The notes beneath the pieces were generated by a model, which worked only from the letters and a program-made list of their open reading frames with translations, was not told the origin of the DNA and made no database searches. Positions 29,245 through 37,973 of a stretch of DNA of 64,000 nucleotides are shown in pieces. Both the position numbers and the translations under genes were made by a program. Numbering within the stretch: position 1 is the stretch's first letter; every line of letters starts with the position of its first letter. Source of the DNA: JAQBQB01 sp963846925 (GTDB taxonomy: Bacteria; Gemmatimonadota; Gemmatimonadetes; Gemmatimonadales; Gemmatimonadaceae); assembly GCA_963846925.1 (NCBI GenBank), contig CAWJXW010000010.1:1-64000 (forward strand), in the 5' to 3' direction.

Positions 29245-29835
29245 TCATCCGCTCGATGCGAGCGAGGGGAGGGCCGAGCTTGGCGCAAGCGTTCCATGTC
29301 GCGAACCGGGCCTGTGATCGCGTCCGTCGGCCGTCCGCCGCCGCGATTCATCGCGAACGCCTGGTCCACGAGCATAGTCGAGCGTCACCTGCGTCGACCG
29401 TGTCGCCGAAGATGCCGCGCGCAGGGTGCTGTCGCGTTGCGCCGGCGTCATACCGACGGTGGACGGCACCTTCGTCACGCCCCAGCGATCCGAGACGCGC
29501 ACGAGTCGACCTGCCGAGTCGAAGGTGATGATCATCTGCGTCCGCACGGCAGTGCGAGACGGAAAATAGGCGTGGACGACGGTCGCGCCGGAGCCGGACG
29601 TTCGAGCCACGACGCACTCGCCGCCCGAATCCACCGGCGCCAACTCGGGGGTGAAGTCACGCAGCGCCACCGCGCCGCTGCGTGCGGAGAACGATTCGCC
29701 GATCGAGATGAGAACGTCGCGTGCTTGCGGTGCCGGCGCCGACGGCGAGCTCGATGGTGCCGCCGACGAGCGGCACCCGAGTTGTCCAAGCGCGGCGGCG
29801 AGAGCGACGCACGCCGCGCGCCGAGGCACAATCAT
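29245..29835 (-). CDS. Lipoprotein of unknown function, 3' end uncertain
   Basis: About 195 residues. Lipoprotein signal ALGQLGC|RSS. The middle reads well (ARDVLISIGESFSARSGAVA, GATVVHAYFPSRTAVRTQMI, FDSAGRLVRVSDRWGVTKVP). Near 29378 the frame becomes Arg-rich and unnatural. Dropping one C there gives LDYVVDQAFAMNRGGGRPTD, a better continuation, but that frame stays open to 29055, antisense to the kinase end. The true end is therefore uncertain between about 29210 and 29055. Its ATG overlaps the stop of the upstream exported protein (ATGA), so both form one transcript. No family recognised. Confidence 0.6.
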   Translation of the reverse strand: MIVPRRAACVALAAALGQLGCRSSAAPSSSPSAPAPQARDVLISIGESFSARSGAVALRDFTPELAPVDSGGECVVARTSGSGATVVHAYFPSRTAVRTQMIITFDSAGRLVRVSDRWGVTKVPSTVGMTPAQRDSTLRAASSATRSTQVTLDYARGPGVRDESRRRTADGRDHRPGSRHGTLAPSSALPSLASSG

Positions 29836-30737
29836 GGCTTGCGCAGCGTACGCACCTGCATGTTCAGCTCGCGACAGCCGCTCTCACGCCCGGTCTTGAC
29901 CGTGATCGACGTCTCGATGGGGTTCCCGGCGGAATCCGGCCGGGTCCACGAGCGACCGCTGATCGAGACTCGCTCGCCGACGACGGTCCAACCGGAATCG
30001 GACAGCTGCTTCCCATAGTGGTCGAGCAGCGCGTCGGCGGTCATCGGCGTGCGATACGTCGTGCTCGTCCCCGAGGAACTGACATTGAAGGCGCTGCACT
30101 CCATGTTCATCCCCATCTCGCTCACCCCCACCGGGTTGAACAGCGTGGGCATCGGCGAACGTACCGACGGTTGGTACGGCTGCACCGGATGACAGGGACT
30201 GTACCCCGGCGAAGTCGTGATTCGCAGCGTGATGTCCGTCGCGACGCCGCGTCGCCTGGTCGCGGACGCGGTTATCACCTGCTGGTCGCTGCACAACACG
30301 TCGCGCGCGAACGGCGACGACGGCACCGACATCGTGGCCGAACGGAATCCGCCGCCCGAGTACACGGGAGTCGGCGGCGCGGGCGTCCAGCCTTTTTGCA
30401 GCAGTCCGCGGCGGACGTCGGCGAGAATCGAGTCGGATGCCGACGGCATCGTCACGACGGCGACGATCGTCGTGCCGAGGAATGCCGATCCAAGGACGCG
30501 GCCACCGGACGGCACGAAGATGCGCGGCGCTATCCACTCCGGGACGGACCCGACGAGGATCTGCGGCTCGCCGCCGAAACCGCCGGCGGAGACGAGAGCC
30601 GCGGCCAGCTCGAGCGGGACGGAGTCCGGCTCGGCCAACCTTCGCGGCTCCTGGGCGGACGCGCCGGCGGGGAGCGCGGCGGAGGCGATGAATGCAAAGA
30701 CGAATGAAGACGCGAGTTTCGTGAAGGGACGGTGCAC
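29832..30737 (-). CDS. Exported protein of unknown function
   Basis: 301 residues, intact. Signal peptide MHRPFTKLASSFVFAFIASA...AGASA|QEP. The mature part contains hydrophobic beta segments (RVLGSAFLGTTIVAVVTMP), a stretch with ILADVRRGLLQKGWTPAPPT, then a second similar module near the C-terminus (LLDHYGKQLSDSGWTVVGER, followed by ETSITVKTGR). The two 'helix plus GWT' segments suggest two copies of a small domain. Four Cys residues could form disulfides. Operon with the 29245 lipoprotein. Function unknown. Confidence 0.75.
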   Translation of the reverse strand: MHRPFTKLASSFVFAFIASAALPAGASAQEPRRLAEPDSVPLELAAALVSAGGFGGEPQILVGSVPEWIAPRIFVPSGGRVLGSAFLGTTIVAVVTMPSASDSILADVRRGLLQKGWTPAPPTPVYSGGGFRSATMSVPSSPFARDVLCSDQQVITASATRRRGVATDITLRITTSPGYSPCHPVQPYQPSVRSPMPTLFNPVGVSEMGMNMECSAFNVSSSGTSTTYRTPMTADALLDHYGKQLSDSGWTVVGERVSISGRSWTRPDSAGNPIETSITVKTGRESGCRELNMQVRTLRKP

Positions 30738-30854
30738 GGTGGGTCAGCCTCGGTGGGGAGGTGCAGGTTGCTGGCGACCGCCGTCCTCGACGGTTCTGCA
30801 ATGATATTAAATCAATGCCGCAACCGCGCGCCCCTGGAGGCGAACAAAGACAAA

Positions 30855-30892
30855 CGGCTGGCCGCGGCCGGTCCGGAGACCGCGGCCAGCCG
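30855..30892 (-). terminator. Rho-independent terminator of the 31606 lipoprotein gene
   Basis: A perfect 13-bp GC-rich stem (30855-30867 with 30880-30892) around a 12-base loop. On the minus strand it is followed by TTTGTCTTTGTT, a U-rich tract. It lies 16 bp beyond the stop at 30908. This is the clearest intrinsic terminator in the window. Confidence 0.85.
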
Positions 30893-30907
30893 TGGATCGA
30901 GGGTTCG

Positions 30908-31606
30908 TCAGTGCGCGACGAAGGGAATGTTCGCCGTTCCCACGACGTTGCCAGACGCCTGGTCGATGATGTCGACGTGAAGGGTCAATATCTGCTCGCC
31001 CCGCCGAATCTTCTTGAAGTACACGAAGCCACCGGCCGCGGCACCGGGTTCGATCGGGCCTTCGTTGAGCGCCCGCTGCAACATCTCCGGCGTGGGGAGC
31101 GCTACGTCGGTGTAGACCGTGAGATAGGGCTGATAGTACTGCGGGTCGTACGCGAACCCGCCAGCGTACCCCCCACCGGACCGCAGGTACGTCGGCGAGA
31201 AACGATACGCATAGGGTGCGTACGTGTAGTTGCCCGTGAAGTAGTACGGCTGCTGGACCGTCACCGGCACGCTCACCGTGCCTTGGACGTTGTATGGCGG
31301 AATGACGTCGATCCGGTGCCCCGCGGCATCCGTCAACGCGATGTGATCGAACCGCACGACAATCGAGCGGTCGCTATTGTTGGTGAGCTCGAGCAGGATC
31401 GGCGTCGCTTTCGTCTCGAGGTCGGGCGGATCGAAGTGCCAGGCCTGGGTTCGAGCGATCACCTGGACGTCGGCCACGGTGGCGACCGCCCCTTCACCCG
31501 GTCCCGACGCCGGTGTCGTACCAACCGCGGGCGAGAGCTCGGCGTATGATCGGGCGCACGCCGAAGCGGCGACCGCACCCGCGACAAGAATCAATCTGGA
31601 ATTCAC
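30908..31606 (-). CDS. Lipoprotein with Tyr/Pro-rich insert, unknown
   Basis: 232 residues. Signal ends AGAVAASAC|ARS. The core has beta-rich segments (ATPILLELTNNSDRSIVVRF, DHIALTDAAGHRIDVIPPYN) resembling surface or outer-membrane accessory proteins. A middle region is rich in Tyr and Pro (QQPYYFTGNYTYAPYAYRF, YDPQYYQPYLTVY), and the end returns to GGFVYFKKIRRGEQILTLHV. No catalytic motif. It has its own terminator (30855-30892) and is preceded by a G-rich tract (31678-31714), so it is monocistronic. Function unknown. Confidence 0.75.
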   Translation of the reverse strand: MNSRLILVAGAVAASACARSYAELSPAVGTTPASGPGEGAVATVADVQVIARTQAWHFDPPDLETKATPILLELTNNSDRSIVVRFDHIALTDAAGHRIDVIPPYNVQGTVSVPVTVQQPYYFTGNYTYAPYAYRFSPTYLRSGGGYAGGFAYDPQYYQPYLTVYTDVALPTPEMLQRALNEGPIEPGAAAGGFVYFKKIRRGEQILTLHVDIIDQASGNVVGTANIPFVAH

Positions 31607-31945
31607 AACTGCCTCCTTCGTACGGCTATCAACGTTTCCGTCTTACGTCATCGGCATTCGACTTCCTCGATCGGTTCGGGGAGGGAGAGGAGGGGGAAGG
31701 GGAGGGGGCGCGGGTTTTGTCCGGAGGTTGAGGGCCGGACGAGGCGTCACTGTATTCCGCCCGGCTCGGAGCGCGCACGTGGACGCGTCGCCCTTTCGAA
31801 GCGCCCGTGGACCCATGGTCATCGTCGGGCTTTTTACTACCGTTGCGCATCTGGACCAATCCTTCGCGCCGAGCGAATCACCACTCGCTCGAGCGCACCT
31901 CTGTCATGGACAAAGGCAGACTTCGGGCCCGCGCGACGGAACGGT
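31607..31945. other. 339-bp intergenic region with a G-run cluster
   Basis: Between the haloperoxidase-like gene end (31946, minus) and the lipoprotein start (31606, minus). At 31678-31714 the plus strand carries six G-runs of 3-5 bases separated by short A/GA spacers, a sequence able to form a G-quadruplex. It lies about 70-110 bp upstream of the lipoprotein gene. I see no credible ORF or terminator in the rest. Confidence 0.5.
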
Positions 31946-33395
31946 CTACGAAAGCGGCTTCAGCTTCAGTCGCGCCTGAACCTTCGACGCGATGCAGTCG
32001 CCGAGCTTGCGCCCTTCGAGGTTTCCGGAGGGAAAGTGGATGCCACCGTAGATGCGTGACATGCCCGCTTCCACCGCCGCGTCGCGGAACGAATTGAACT
32101 TCCGGACGGCGTGCCCGAGCAGGATGCTCGTGCTGTCCTCGAACGGCTCCGCGCCGAGCACATCGGTCATCACGCCGGCGGCCGCGGCAGAGATCGTCGA
32201 GTGGGCCGACAGGTACTCGGGGAACGGCGGGGTCGGGATCGCCGGCTCCCAGGTCGAGTCGATCGCCTCGCGGATGAACGTGCGCGGGCGAATCAGGTTG
32301 AGCCGGAACTTGTAGCCCCACGCCGAAATGAACCGTCGTTGAGCGCGACGCTCGTGGCCACCATGACCCACGCGGCCTGCTCGGCGCTCAGGTGGCGCTC
32401 GGTGACCATCTGGCTCGCGATCGACAGCCAATGGCCCGCCGGCGTTCCCGTCTCACCGCCGTTGTCGGCCCAATAGAGCGCCGTCTCACGCTGCGCGGGC
32501 GTGAGCGACTTTCCAGTCTCGTAAACGATGCGCGCTTGCTCGTAGAGCGGCGTCCCCGGCTGCAACGAAAAGGCCGGCGGCATCGGAGCGGGGCAGTCGT
32601 TCCACGCATGCAACGCGAACGGACGGTTGTAGCCCCAGTACGGCTCGGTCACGCCGGCCATGTTCGCGGCTGGGAGGGTCTTCCGGCCCGCGCGTTTCGG
32701 CCGATCGAGGATGAGCGATCGATCGTCGACGGTGCCCGCCTTGAGCGCGTTCGCCGGATTGCTCGGCGTGACGGCCTGGCTGGCACCCGAGAGGCTCTGC
32801 GTCGCGAACAGGGTCGCCGGATCGTCGTTCACCCAGAGGCCCGCGCCGACCGGGGCCACATACGGCCTTTCCTCGCGTGCTGTCGAATCCATCGCCGTGC
32901 GACCAAGAGACGATCGCGAGGCCGATGCGACGGCCAAGGTCCTCCGACTGAGCGGCGACGTCTCCGCTGACGCCGCGGTCCTTGCGCGCGCGAGCAAGTG
33001 AGTCGGCGAGCCGGCTCAATGCCGAACGGGTCGTCGGCAACCCCTCGGCGAAGAGCGAATCGAGCACGGTGTGCTCGGCCGCGACGCGCGGTGAGGGTGG
33101 GATCGTACGTCTTTCCGGCATCGGCGCGGGGAAGCGAATCCAGGCCATTGAGCATTCCGACGAGCGACTCGGAGTTCGTCTTCGTCGCCGTGAGTCCGGA
33201 ATACAGCCCTGCGGAGGCGTAGGCGAACACGCGCGAGGCGACTGGCGGCGAGAGACGTTCGGCGCGAACGACTCCGTAGAGCGCGCGCTCCCATTCCGAG
33301 ATCATGCGCGGATCGGCGTCGGGCGATGGACGGCACGCAACCGGCACGATGACGAGGACGGCGGCGGCGAGAAGTCTGGCGTTTCGATGGCTCAT
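31946..33395 (-). CDS. Vanadium-haloperoxidase/PAP2-like lipoprotein, frameshifted
   Basis: About 480 residues. Lipoprotein signal VIVPVAC|RPS at ATG 33395. The protein is helical, with SEWERALYGVVRAERLSPPV, ALHAWNDCPAPMPPAF and TALYWADNGGETGTPAGHWL. The active-site segments of the vanadate/PAP2 fold are near the C-terminus: EYLSAHSTISAAAAGVM (SAHS) and SRIYGGIHFPSGNLEGRKLG (RxxxGIHF). These residues bind vanadate or phosphate in haloperoxidases and acid phosphatases, so either activity is possible. Frame changes near 33105, 32900 and 32335 break the gene, while motifs stay conserved. Confidence 0.8.
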
Positions 33396-33517
33396 GCTGG
33401 AGGCGACGGCGGGCGTGGCACCAAGGCGCGTGCGAGAGGGGCCGAACGCGCTCGCGGCGGCCCCGCGCAACGTGATATACTTGCGGAACCGCCTCTAAAT
33501 CGACCTTCGATAGCAAA

Positions 33518-34375
33518 ATGTACGCGTCGCGCACGCCGCTCGCATCGGATCGCGTAACAGGAGTCGTGTCACGGATTTCGTGGTCCGGTTCCCTCGAATG
33601 GACGCTGCGAGTCGGCGCCTTCCTGTGCTTCGTGGGGCACGGTGCTTTTGGCATGATGACGAAGCAGGCGTGGCTGCCCTACTTCGCGGTGGCCCACATC
33701 GGCCCGGAGACCGCGTACAAGCTGATGCCGCTCGTCGGCGCCGTCGACGTCACGATGGGATGTCTGGTGCTGCTCTCGCCGCGGCCGGCGGTAGTGTACT
33801 GGATGACCCTCTGGGCGGCTTGGACGGCTTTGTTGCGTCCCCTCGCCGGCGAATCGGGATGGGAAGCGATCGAGCGGGCGGGGAACTACGGCGTGCCGCT
33901 GGCGATGATCGTGCTGCTGGCACCGTGGCGAGGGATCGGCGGCTTTTTCGGGACCATCGCCCTTCGCCCGTTGACGGATCCTCTGCTTCGCCGGGTGAAG
34001 ATCGTGCTCGTGGCGGTGGTCGCGATGCTGCTCGTGGGACACGGCGCGCTCGGTCTCGAGGGCAAGGCGGGGCTCGTCGCCAACTACGCGTCGGTGTTTC
34101 CGCAGGACGTCGCCGCGCGAATGACGCCGCTCATCGGCGGCGGAGAGATCGCGCTCGCGCTCGTGTTGGCGCGTTGGCCGTCGGTCCCGCTCGCGCTCTT
34201 CGTGGGGGGGTGGAAGATCGCGGTCGAATCGCTGTTCGTCGCGGCCGGAGCTCCATTCTGGGAAATCGTGGAGCGCGGCGGCAGCTACGCGGCGCCCGTG
34301 GCGCTGGCAATCGTCCTCGTCATCGCCGCTCGCGGCCGAGACAGGCCGACTGACGCGCGCGACGCGCAACGCTGA
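33518..34375 (+). CDS. Integral membrane protein with two homologous halves (DoxX-like)
   Basis: 285 residues with about eight hydrophobic segments. The two halves are clear repeats offset by ~133 residues: GHGAFGM (residue 40) with GHGALGL (174), MPLVGAVDVTMG (70) with TPLIGGGEIALA (203), and AIERAGNYGVPLAM (117) with IVERGGSYAAPVAL (250). Such a duplicated four-helix unit resembles DoxX-type membrane proteins, but I would not name a function. It is followed after one base by the endonuclease-like gene. The start at ATG 33518 is the first in frame; a later one is possible because the first 25 residues are not hydrophobic. Confidence 0.75.
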   Translation: MYASRTPLASDRVTGVVSRISWSGSLEWTLRVGAFLCFVGHGAFGMMTKQAWLPYFAVAHIGPETAYKLMPLVGAVDVTMGCLVLLSPRPAVVYWMTLWAAWTALLRPLAGESGWEAIERAGNYGVPLAMIVLLAPWRGIGGFFGTIALRPLTDPLLRRVKIVLVAVVAMLLVGHGALGLEGKAGLVANYASVFPQDVAARMTPLIGGGEIALALVLARWPSVPLALFVGGWKIAVESLFVAAGAPFWEIVERGGSYAAPVALAIVLVIAARGRDRPTDARDAQR

Positions 34376-34376
34376 C

Positions 34377-35046
34377 GTGCGTTCGCGGCTCGCGAAGCTC
34401 GTCGGCCGGCTGCGCGCCAAGTACGGTCCTCCGACACCGCCGCCCGCGAAGACGGCGTTCGAGTTGGTCGCGTGGGAAAAGGTCGCCTACCTCGCGTCGG
34501 ACGAAAAACGCGCGAACGCTTTCGCGCTCCTTCGCCGGAAAATCGGTCTCACGCCGCGAAAGATTCTCGCCGCACGCCGGGCGGAATTGATCGACGTGCT
34601 GGCGACTGGAGGAATCGCCGCGCCCGAACGCGCCAACTATTTGATCAAGGCGGCAGAGCTGGTGGTCGGCGACTTCGACGGCTCGCTTGACGACGTGTGC
34701 CGGCGACCGCTTCCCGACGCGAAGAAACAGCTGATGCGTATTTACGGAATCGGCGAGCCCGGCGCGGAGAAGATTCTTCTGATGACGCGTTCACACCCGG
34801 TGATGGGGCTCGACTCGAACGCGCTACGCGTGCTCACGCGACTCGGCTACGGGATGACGGCGAAGTCCTACACGACGACTTATCGCTCGGCAACCGCCGC
34901 GGCGCTTCCGGAGCTGGGTTCCAACCTCGAGACGTTAGTGGAAGCAAACCTGCTGCTCCGCGCGCACGGCCAGACGGTGTGCAAGACGACGGCGCCGCGA
35001 TTGCGGCGCGTGCGTCATCCGCGCGGACTGCCCGAGCGCGCGGTGA
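34377..35046 (+). CDS. Endonuclease III-like HhH-GPD protein with 4Fe-4S motif, one frameshift near the end
   Basis: About 222 residues, GTG 34377 one base after the previous stop. HhH-GPD fold: WEKVAYLASDEKRANAFALL, the helix-hairpin-helix region LMRIYGIGEPGAEKILLMT and LDSNALRVLTRLGYG with the conserved Asp. In the uncorrected frame the protein runs on to 35255 in Arg-rich nonsense. Removing one base near 35003 gives VCKTTAPRCGACVIRADC, a C-x6-C-x2-C-x5-C cluster exactly as in endonuclease III, and a stop at 35044-35046. It probably excises damaged bases, though typical catalytic Lys placement is not clear. It overlaps the 3' end of the convergent flippase gene by about 32 bp. Confidence 0.8.
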
Positions 35047-36070
35047 CCGCGGCGGGCTCGACGAGCTCGTCCGCCCGCGAATGCAGCTCGAGTCCGGAAT
35101 CCCCCGCGCGCGTCTTGCGCTTCTTGAAGATGAATTCCGGCGCGAGGGCGACGCCGAGGAGCGTGACAGGAATGATCTGCTGGGTCTGGATGAGAAACGC
35201 GACGGCAATCGCCGAGTTGGCGTCCATGCCGAACGCGCTGGCGGTGAGCGCGTAGAGCGCCTGAAACACGCCGACGTTACCGGGCGTCGCGCGAACAGCG
35301 AACCCGGTGTTCACGGCGAGCAACGCCGAGACCGTGCCGACCAGCGAGAGGTTGAAATCCGCCGCGCGCGCCGTCAGCGCGTAAGTCCAGACCTGTAGCG
35401 CCCAGATGGCGACCGAGAGAACGAGTGCCACGATGAACCGGGGGCCCGTCGAGATGCCGCCGACCGTCTTCCCGAAGTGGCGGAAGAACTCGGCGACCCG
35501 CCCGCGCCAACCCGTCGCCGGCGTCTCGTGGAACGTGACCTCGTCCAGGTGCGGACGCCTCACAAGGTAGATCATGAGGCCAACGACCAACGCCAGCGCG
35601 ATCCAGGCGACCGGTCGGGCGCGCGACAGCCACGGCGGCAGCTCGAGGAACGAAACGGCCAGAACGAACATGACGATGTAGCCGATCAACTCGAACATCC
35701 GCTCGAGGGCCAGCGAAGCGAGGATCTTCGCGCTCTGCACGTGCGCCGAACGCGCGACGAATACCACGCGCGCCGCTTCGCCGCCGTTGGCGACGAGGAT
35801 GTTGTTGAGCCCAGCTCCGGCGAACGTCGCGCGAAGCGCCAGCCACAGCGACGGGACGCCGGCGGGGCGGAGGAAGATCCACCACCGAACGCCCTTGAGC
35901 ACGAGCGACAGCAGGTTGACGATCGCCGCGGCGAGCAGAATGGTGCGATTCGCGTCGGCGATGTGCTCCCACGTCGTGGACCAATTCACCTTGCGCGCGA
36001 AAAGGACCAGCCCCGCGATGATCGCGACCGTGAGTGCGGCACGAAGCGATCGCGAGACGGCCTTGTTCAT
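35015..36070 (-). CDS. Lysylphosphatidylglycerol synthase-TM/UPF0104 family membrane protein (flippase-like)
   Basis: 351 residues with about eight transmembrane helices, for example ALTVAIIAGLVLFARKV, ILLAAAIVNLLSLVLKGVRW, IGYIVMFVLAVSFLELP and VAWIALALVVGLMIYLV. Signature blocks are GLNNILVANGGEAARVVFVA, LERMFELIGYIVMF, AVNTGFAVRATPGNVGVFQA and FLIQTQQIIPVTLLG. This family includes the membrane part of MprF and related putative lipid flippases. ATG 36070 overlaps the stop of the polysaccharide deacetylase (ATGA). With the deacetylase and glycosyltransferase upstream it forms an envelope-modification unit at the end of the long minus-strand operon. Confidence 0.85.
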   Translation of the reverse strand: MNKAVSRSLRAALTVAIIAGLVLFARKVNWSTTWEHIADANRTILLAAAIVNLLSLVLKGVRWWIFLRPAGVPSLWLALRATFAGAGLNNILVANGGEAARVVFVARSAHVQSAKILASLALERMFELIGYIVMFVLAVSFLELPPWLSRARPVAWIALALVVGLMIYLVRRPHLDEVTFHETPATGWRGRVAEFFRHFGKTVGGISTGPRFIVALVLSVAIWALQVWTYALTARAADFNLSLVGTVSALLAVNTGFAVRATPGNVGVFQALYALTASAFGMDANSAIAVAFLIQTQQIIPVTLLGVALAPEFIFKKRKTRAGDSGLELHSRADELVEPAAVTARSGSPRG

Positions 36071-36756
36071 GCGGCGTCGAGGAGGCTGAATCGGTAACCC
36101 CGATCGAGGAGGCGATCCACCAAGAGGGGCACGGCGTGTGCCGTCTGCAGGCGGTCTCCGTCGGGATCATAGCCGTCACCATCGTGCAACAGCAGGATCG
36201 CGCCCGGCGACGCGCCCTCGACCGTGCGGCGTGCGATCTCATCGACGCCGGGACGGTCGGAGTCCCACACGCCGAGCGACCATCCGACGGTGCGCTGCCC
36301 CAGCGTGCGCGCGATATGCGTCACCCACGGGCTGCGGAAGCCGTGCGGCGCGCGAAAGAAGCGCGGTCTCGGCGCGCCGGCCTTCATCATCGCGTTTGTG
36401 CCAAGCTCGAGGTCACGCCGTACGTACGCGGGCGACCTGAGGTGAAGTTTCCGATGGTAGTAGCCGTGGTTGCCGAGCGCGTGCCCTTCAGCCGCGGCGC
36501 GAGCGACCAGATCCGGCCATCGCTCGGCGTGGCGGCCGAGGATGAAGAAGGTCGCTTTGACGCCGCGCTCGGCGAGGGCGTCGAGCACGACCGGCGTCGC
36601 GGCAGGGTTCGGTCCGTCGTCGAAGGTGAGCGCGACGGCGCGGTCGTGCGTCGTCAGGCGCCGGATCGCGGGACCGAAGATGGGACTGTTGCGGTGAAAT
36701 GCGCCATGCGCGGCCCCGCCGATCACGACGGCAGCCGCGCCAAGGCCAAGCATCAT
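36067..36756 (-). CDS. Polysaccharide deacetylase (NodB family), membrane-anchored
   Basis: 229 residues from ATG 36756 (MMLGLGAAAVVIGGAAHGAF), overlapping the glycosyltransferase stop. The NodB domain has the metal and catalytic motifs: ALTFDDGPNPAATP (motif 1, catalytic Asp and metal Asp), GHALGNHGYYHRKLHLRSP (motif 2, H-x3-H), RFFRAPHGFRSPW (motif 3, R-x-PH), VGWSLGVWDSDRPG and ILLLHDGDG (motif 5, LxH). It removes acetyl groups from a surface glycan or peptidoglycan. The N-terminal segment is a membrane anchor or signal. Coupled to a GT4 glycosyltransferase upstream and a flippase-like protein downstream. Confidence 0.92.
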   Translation of the reverse strand: MMLGLGAAAVVIGGAAHGAFHRNSPIFGPAIRRLTTHDRAVALTFDDGPNPAATPVVLDALAERGVKATFFILGRHAERWPDLVARAAAEGHALGNHGYYHRKLHLRSPAYVRRDLELGTNAMMKAGAPRPRFFRAPHGFRSPWVTHIARTLGQRTVGWSLGVWDSDRPGVDEIARRTVEGASPGAILLLHDGDGYDPDGDRLQTAHAVPLLVDRLLDRGYRFSLLDAA

Positions 36757-37973
36757 ACCGCGACGGCGACCCTTCCGAGAACCGTTTGATACACGTCGAG
36801 TACTCGAGCCGTGACACGGGCCCACGAGTATTCGAGCGAATTCTCCCGACCGGTGGTGCCGAGTTGGATGGCAAGGCCTTCGTCATCGAGCACTCGAACC
36901 AACGCGTCCGCCAGCGCGTCGCGGTCGCCGCACGGAACCATCAGCGCCTCCCGGCCGTCCACCACGACGTCCCGGAAGCCGAGAATGTCGGAGCAAACAA
37001 CGGGCGTCTGGCAGGCCATCGATTCGAGCAGCGTGATGCCGAACGAGGCCTTGGTGGTGGGGCAGGCGTACACCGAGCTGTGCGCGTAGTAGCTCGGCCG
37101 GCCCTCGAGCACGGCGCCGACGAAGCGGATGTCGCGGTCCCCGTTGGCCTGCTTGTAGTAGTGCTCGCGAAGCGGTCCGTCGCCGACGACGACGAGCCGC
37201 GCCTGGCGCCCGCGGCTGCCCTTCGCCTTCACGCGGCGGAACGAGTCGATCAGCGTCGTCAGTCCGTTGCGCGGGTCAAAGCGGCCCAGGAAGAGAATCG
37301 TCGGAACGTCGTTCGTGATTCCCGGGGGCGGAGGAGCACTCGGATGAAAAACGTCGGTATCGATGCCGTTCGGAATGATCCGCCAGTCCGCCTCGAAGTA
37401 GCGGTCGAGCGCGACGGTCGTGCTATGCGAGACGGCGATGGCGGCGCTCAGCATGTCGAGCCGCTTCTGGAAGAAGCGCCGGCCGACCGTGTAGCCGAAC
37501 GACCGGTCGAAATACGTGTGGAACGTGCCGACGACCGGACACTCCGCCTCCTCGATCGCGAGGACGGGGAGGACCGGCGTGAGCGGCGAGTGCACGTGCA
37601 CGACGTCGTACTGTCCCTGTCGAAGCACGCGGCGCATGTCGCGTCGGAGATTCCAGCCGAGTGTGATCCGCGCCTGTGATCCGTTGGCGTAGACGGGCTG
37701 GCTCCGGCCGAGCCGAATTACGTGCGGCTGCGCCTCGGCGCCGGGGATGTTCGACGTGATGACGTCGACGTGGTGCCCTCGGCGGCGGGCCTCGCGGGCG
37801 AAGAAATGGACGTGCTCACAAACGCCGCCCAGGTGCGGATAGTAGTACTCCGTTACCAGGGCAATGCGAAGCGGCCGTTCATCCTGGGTAGACTCCAGGA
37901 GCGGCAGATTCGGCAATGCCGGGTGATTACGACGGAAGCGCCTGGAGCGAAGAGCCGGATTCAAGAGCGGCAT
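36753..37973 (-). CDS. Glycosyltransferase, GT4 (GT-B fold) type
   Basis: 406 residues from ATG 37973; the preceding ~40 in-frame residues are the antisense of ppdK and are rejected. N-terminal domain: RIALVTEYYYPHLGGVCEHV, DVVHVHSPLTPVLPVLAI. C-terminal nucleotide-sugar domain: IPNGIDTDVFHPSAPPPPG, ILFLGRFDPRNGLTTLIDSF, LVVVGDGPLREHYY, and the E-x7-E motif KASFGITLLESMACQTPVVC. It transfers a sugar to a lipid or polysaccharide acceptor in the cytoplasm. It overlaps the 3' end of ppdK by 47 bp and the deacetylase start by four, so it is cotranscribed with both. Confidence 0.92.
   Translation of the reverse strand: MPLLNPALRSRRFRRNHPALPNLPLLESTQDERPLRIALVTEYYYPHLGGVCEHVHFFAREARRRGHHVDVITSNIPGAEAQPHVIRLGRSQPVYANGSQARITLGWNLRRDMRRVLRQGQYDVVHVHSPLTPVLPVLAIEEAECPVVGTFHTYFDRSFGYTVGRRFFQKRLDMLSAAIAVSHSTTVALDRYFEADWRIIPNGIDTDVFHPSAPPPPGITNDVPTILFLGRFDPRNGLTTLIDSFRRVKAKGSRGRQARLVVVGDGPLREHYYKQANGDRDIRFVGAVLEGRPSYYAHSSVYACPTTKASFGITLLESMACQTPVVCSDILGFRDVVVDGREALMVPCGDRDALADALVRVLDDEGLAIQLGTTGRENSLEYSWARVTARVLDVYQTVLGRVAVAV

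Noticed and set aside
29207..30018. Continuation of the Ser/Thr kinase reading frame to 30018
   Set aside because: Beyond about 29210 the translation is Arg-rich, lacks any domain and is antisense to two minus-strand genes with signal peptides. A run of five G next to a shifted stop explains the open frame better.
35047..35255. C-terminal extension of the endonuclease III-like protein to 35255
   Set aside because: It is antisense to the flippase gene and loses the Fe-S cysteines; a one-base correction gives a normal end at 35046.
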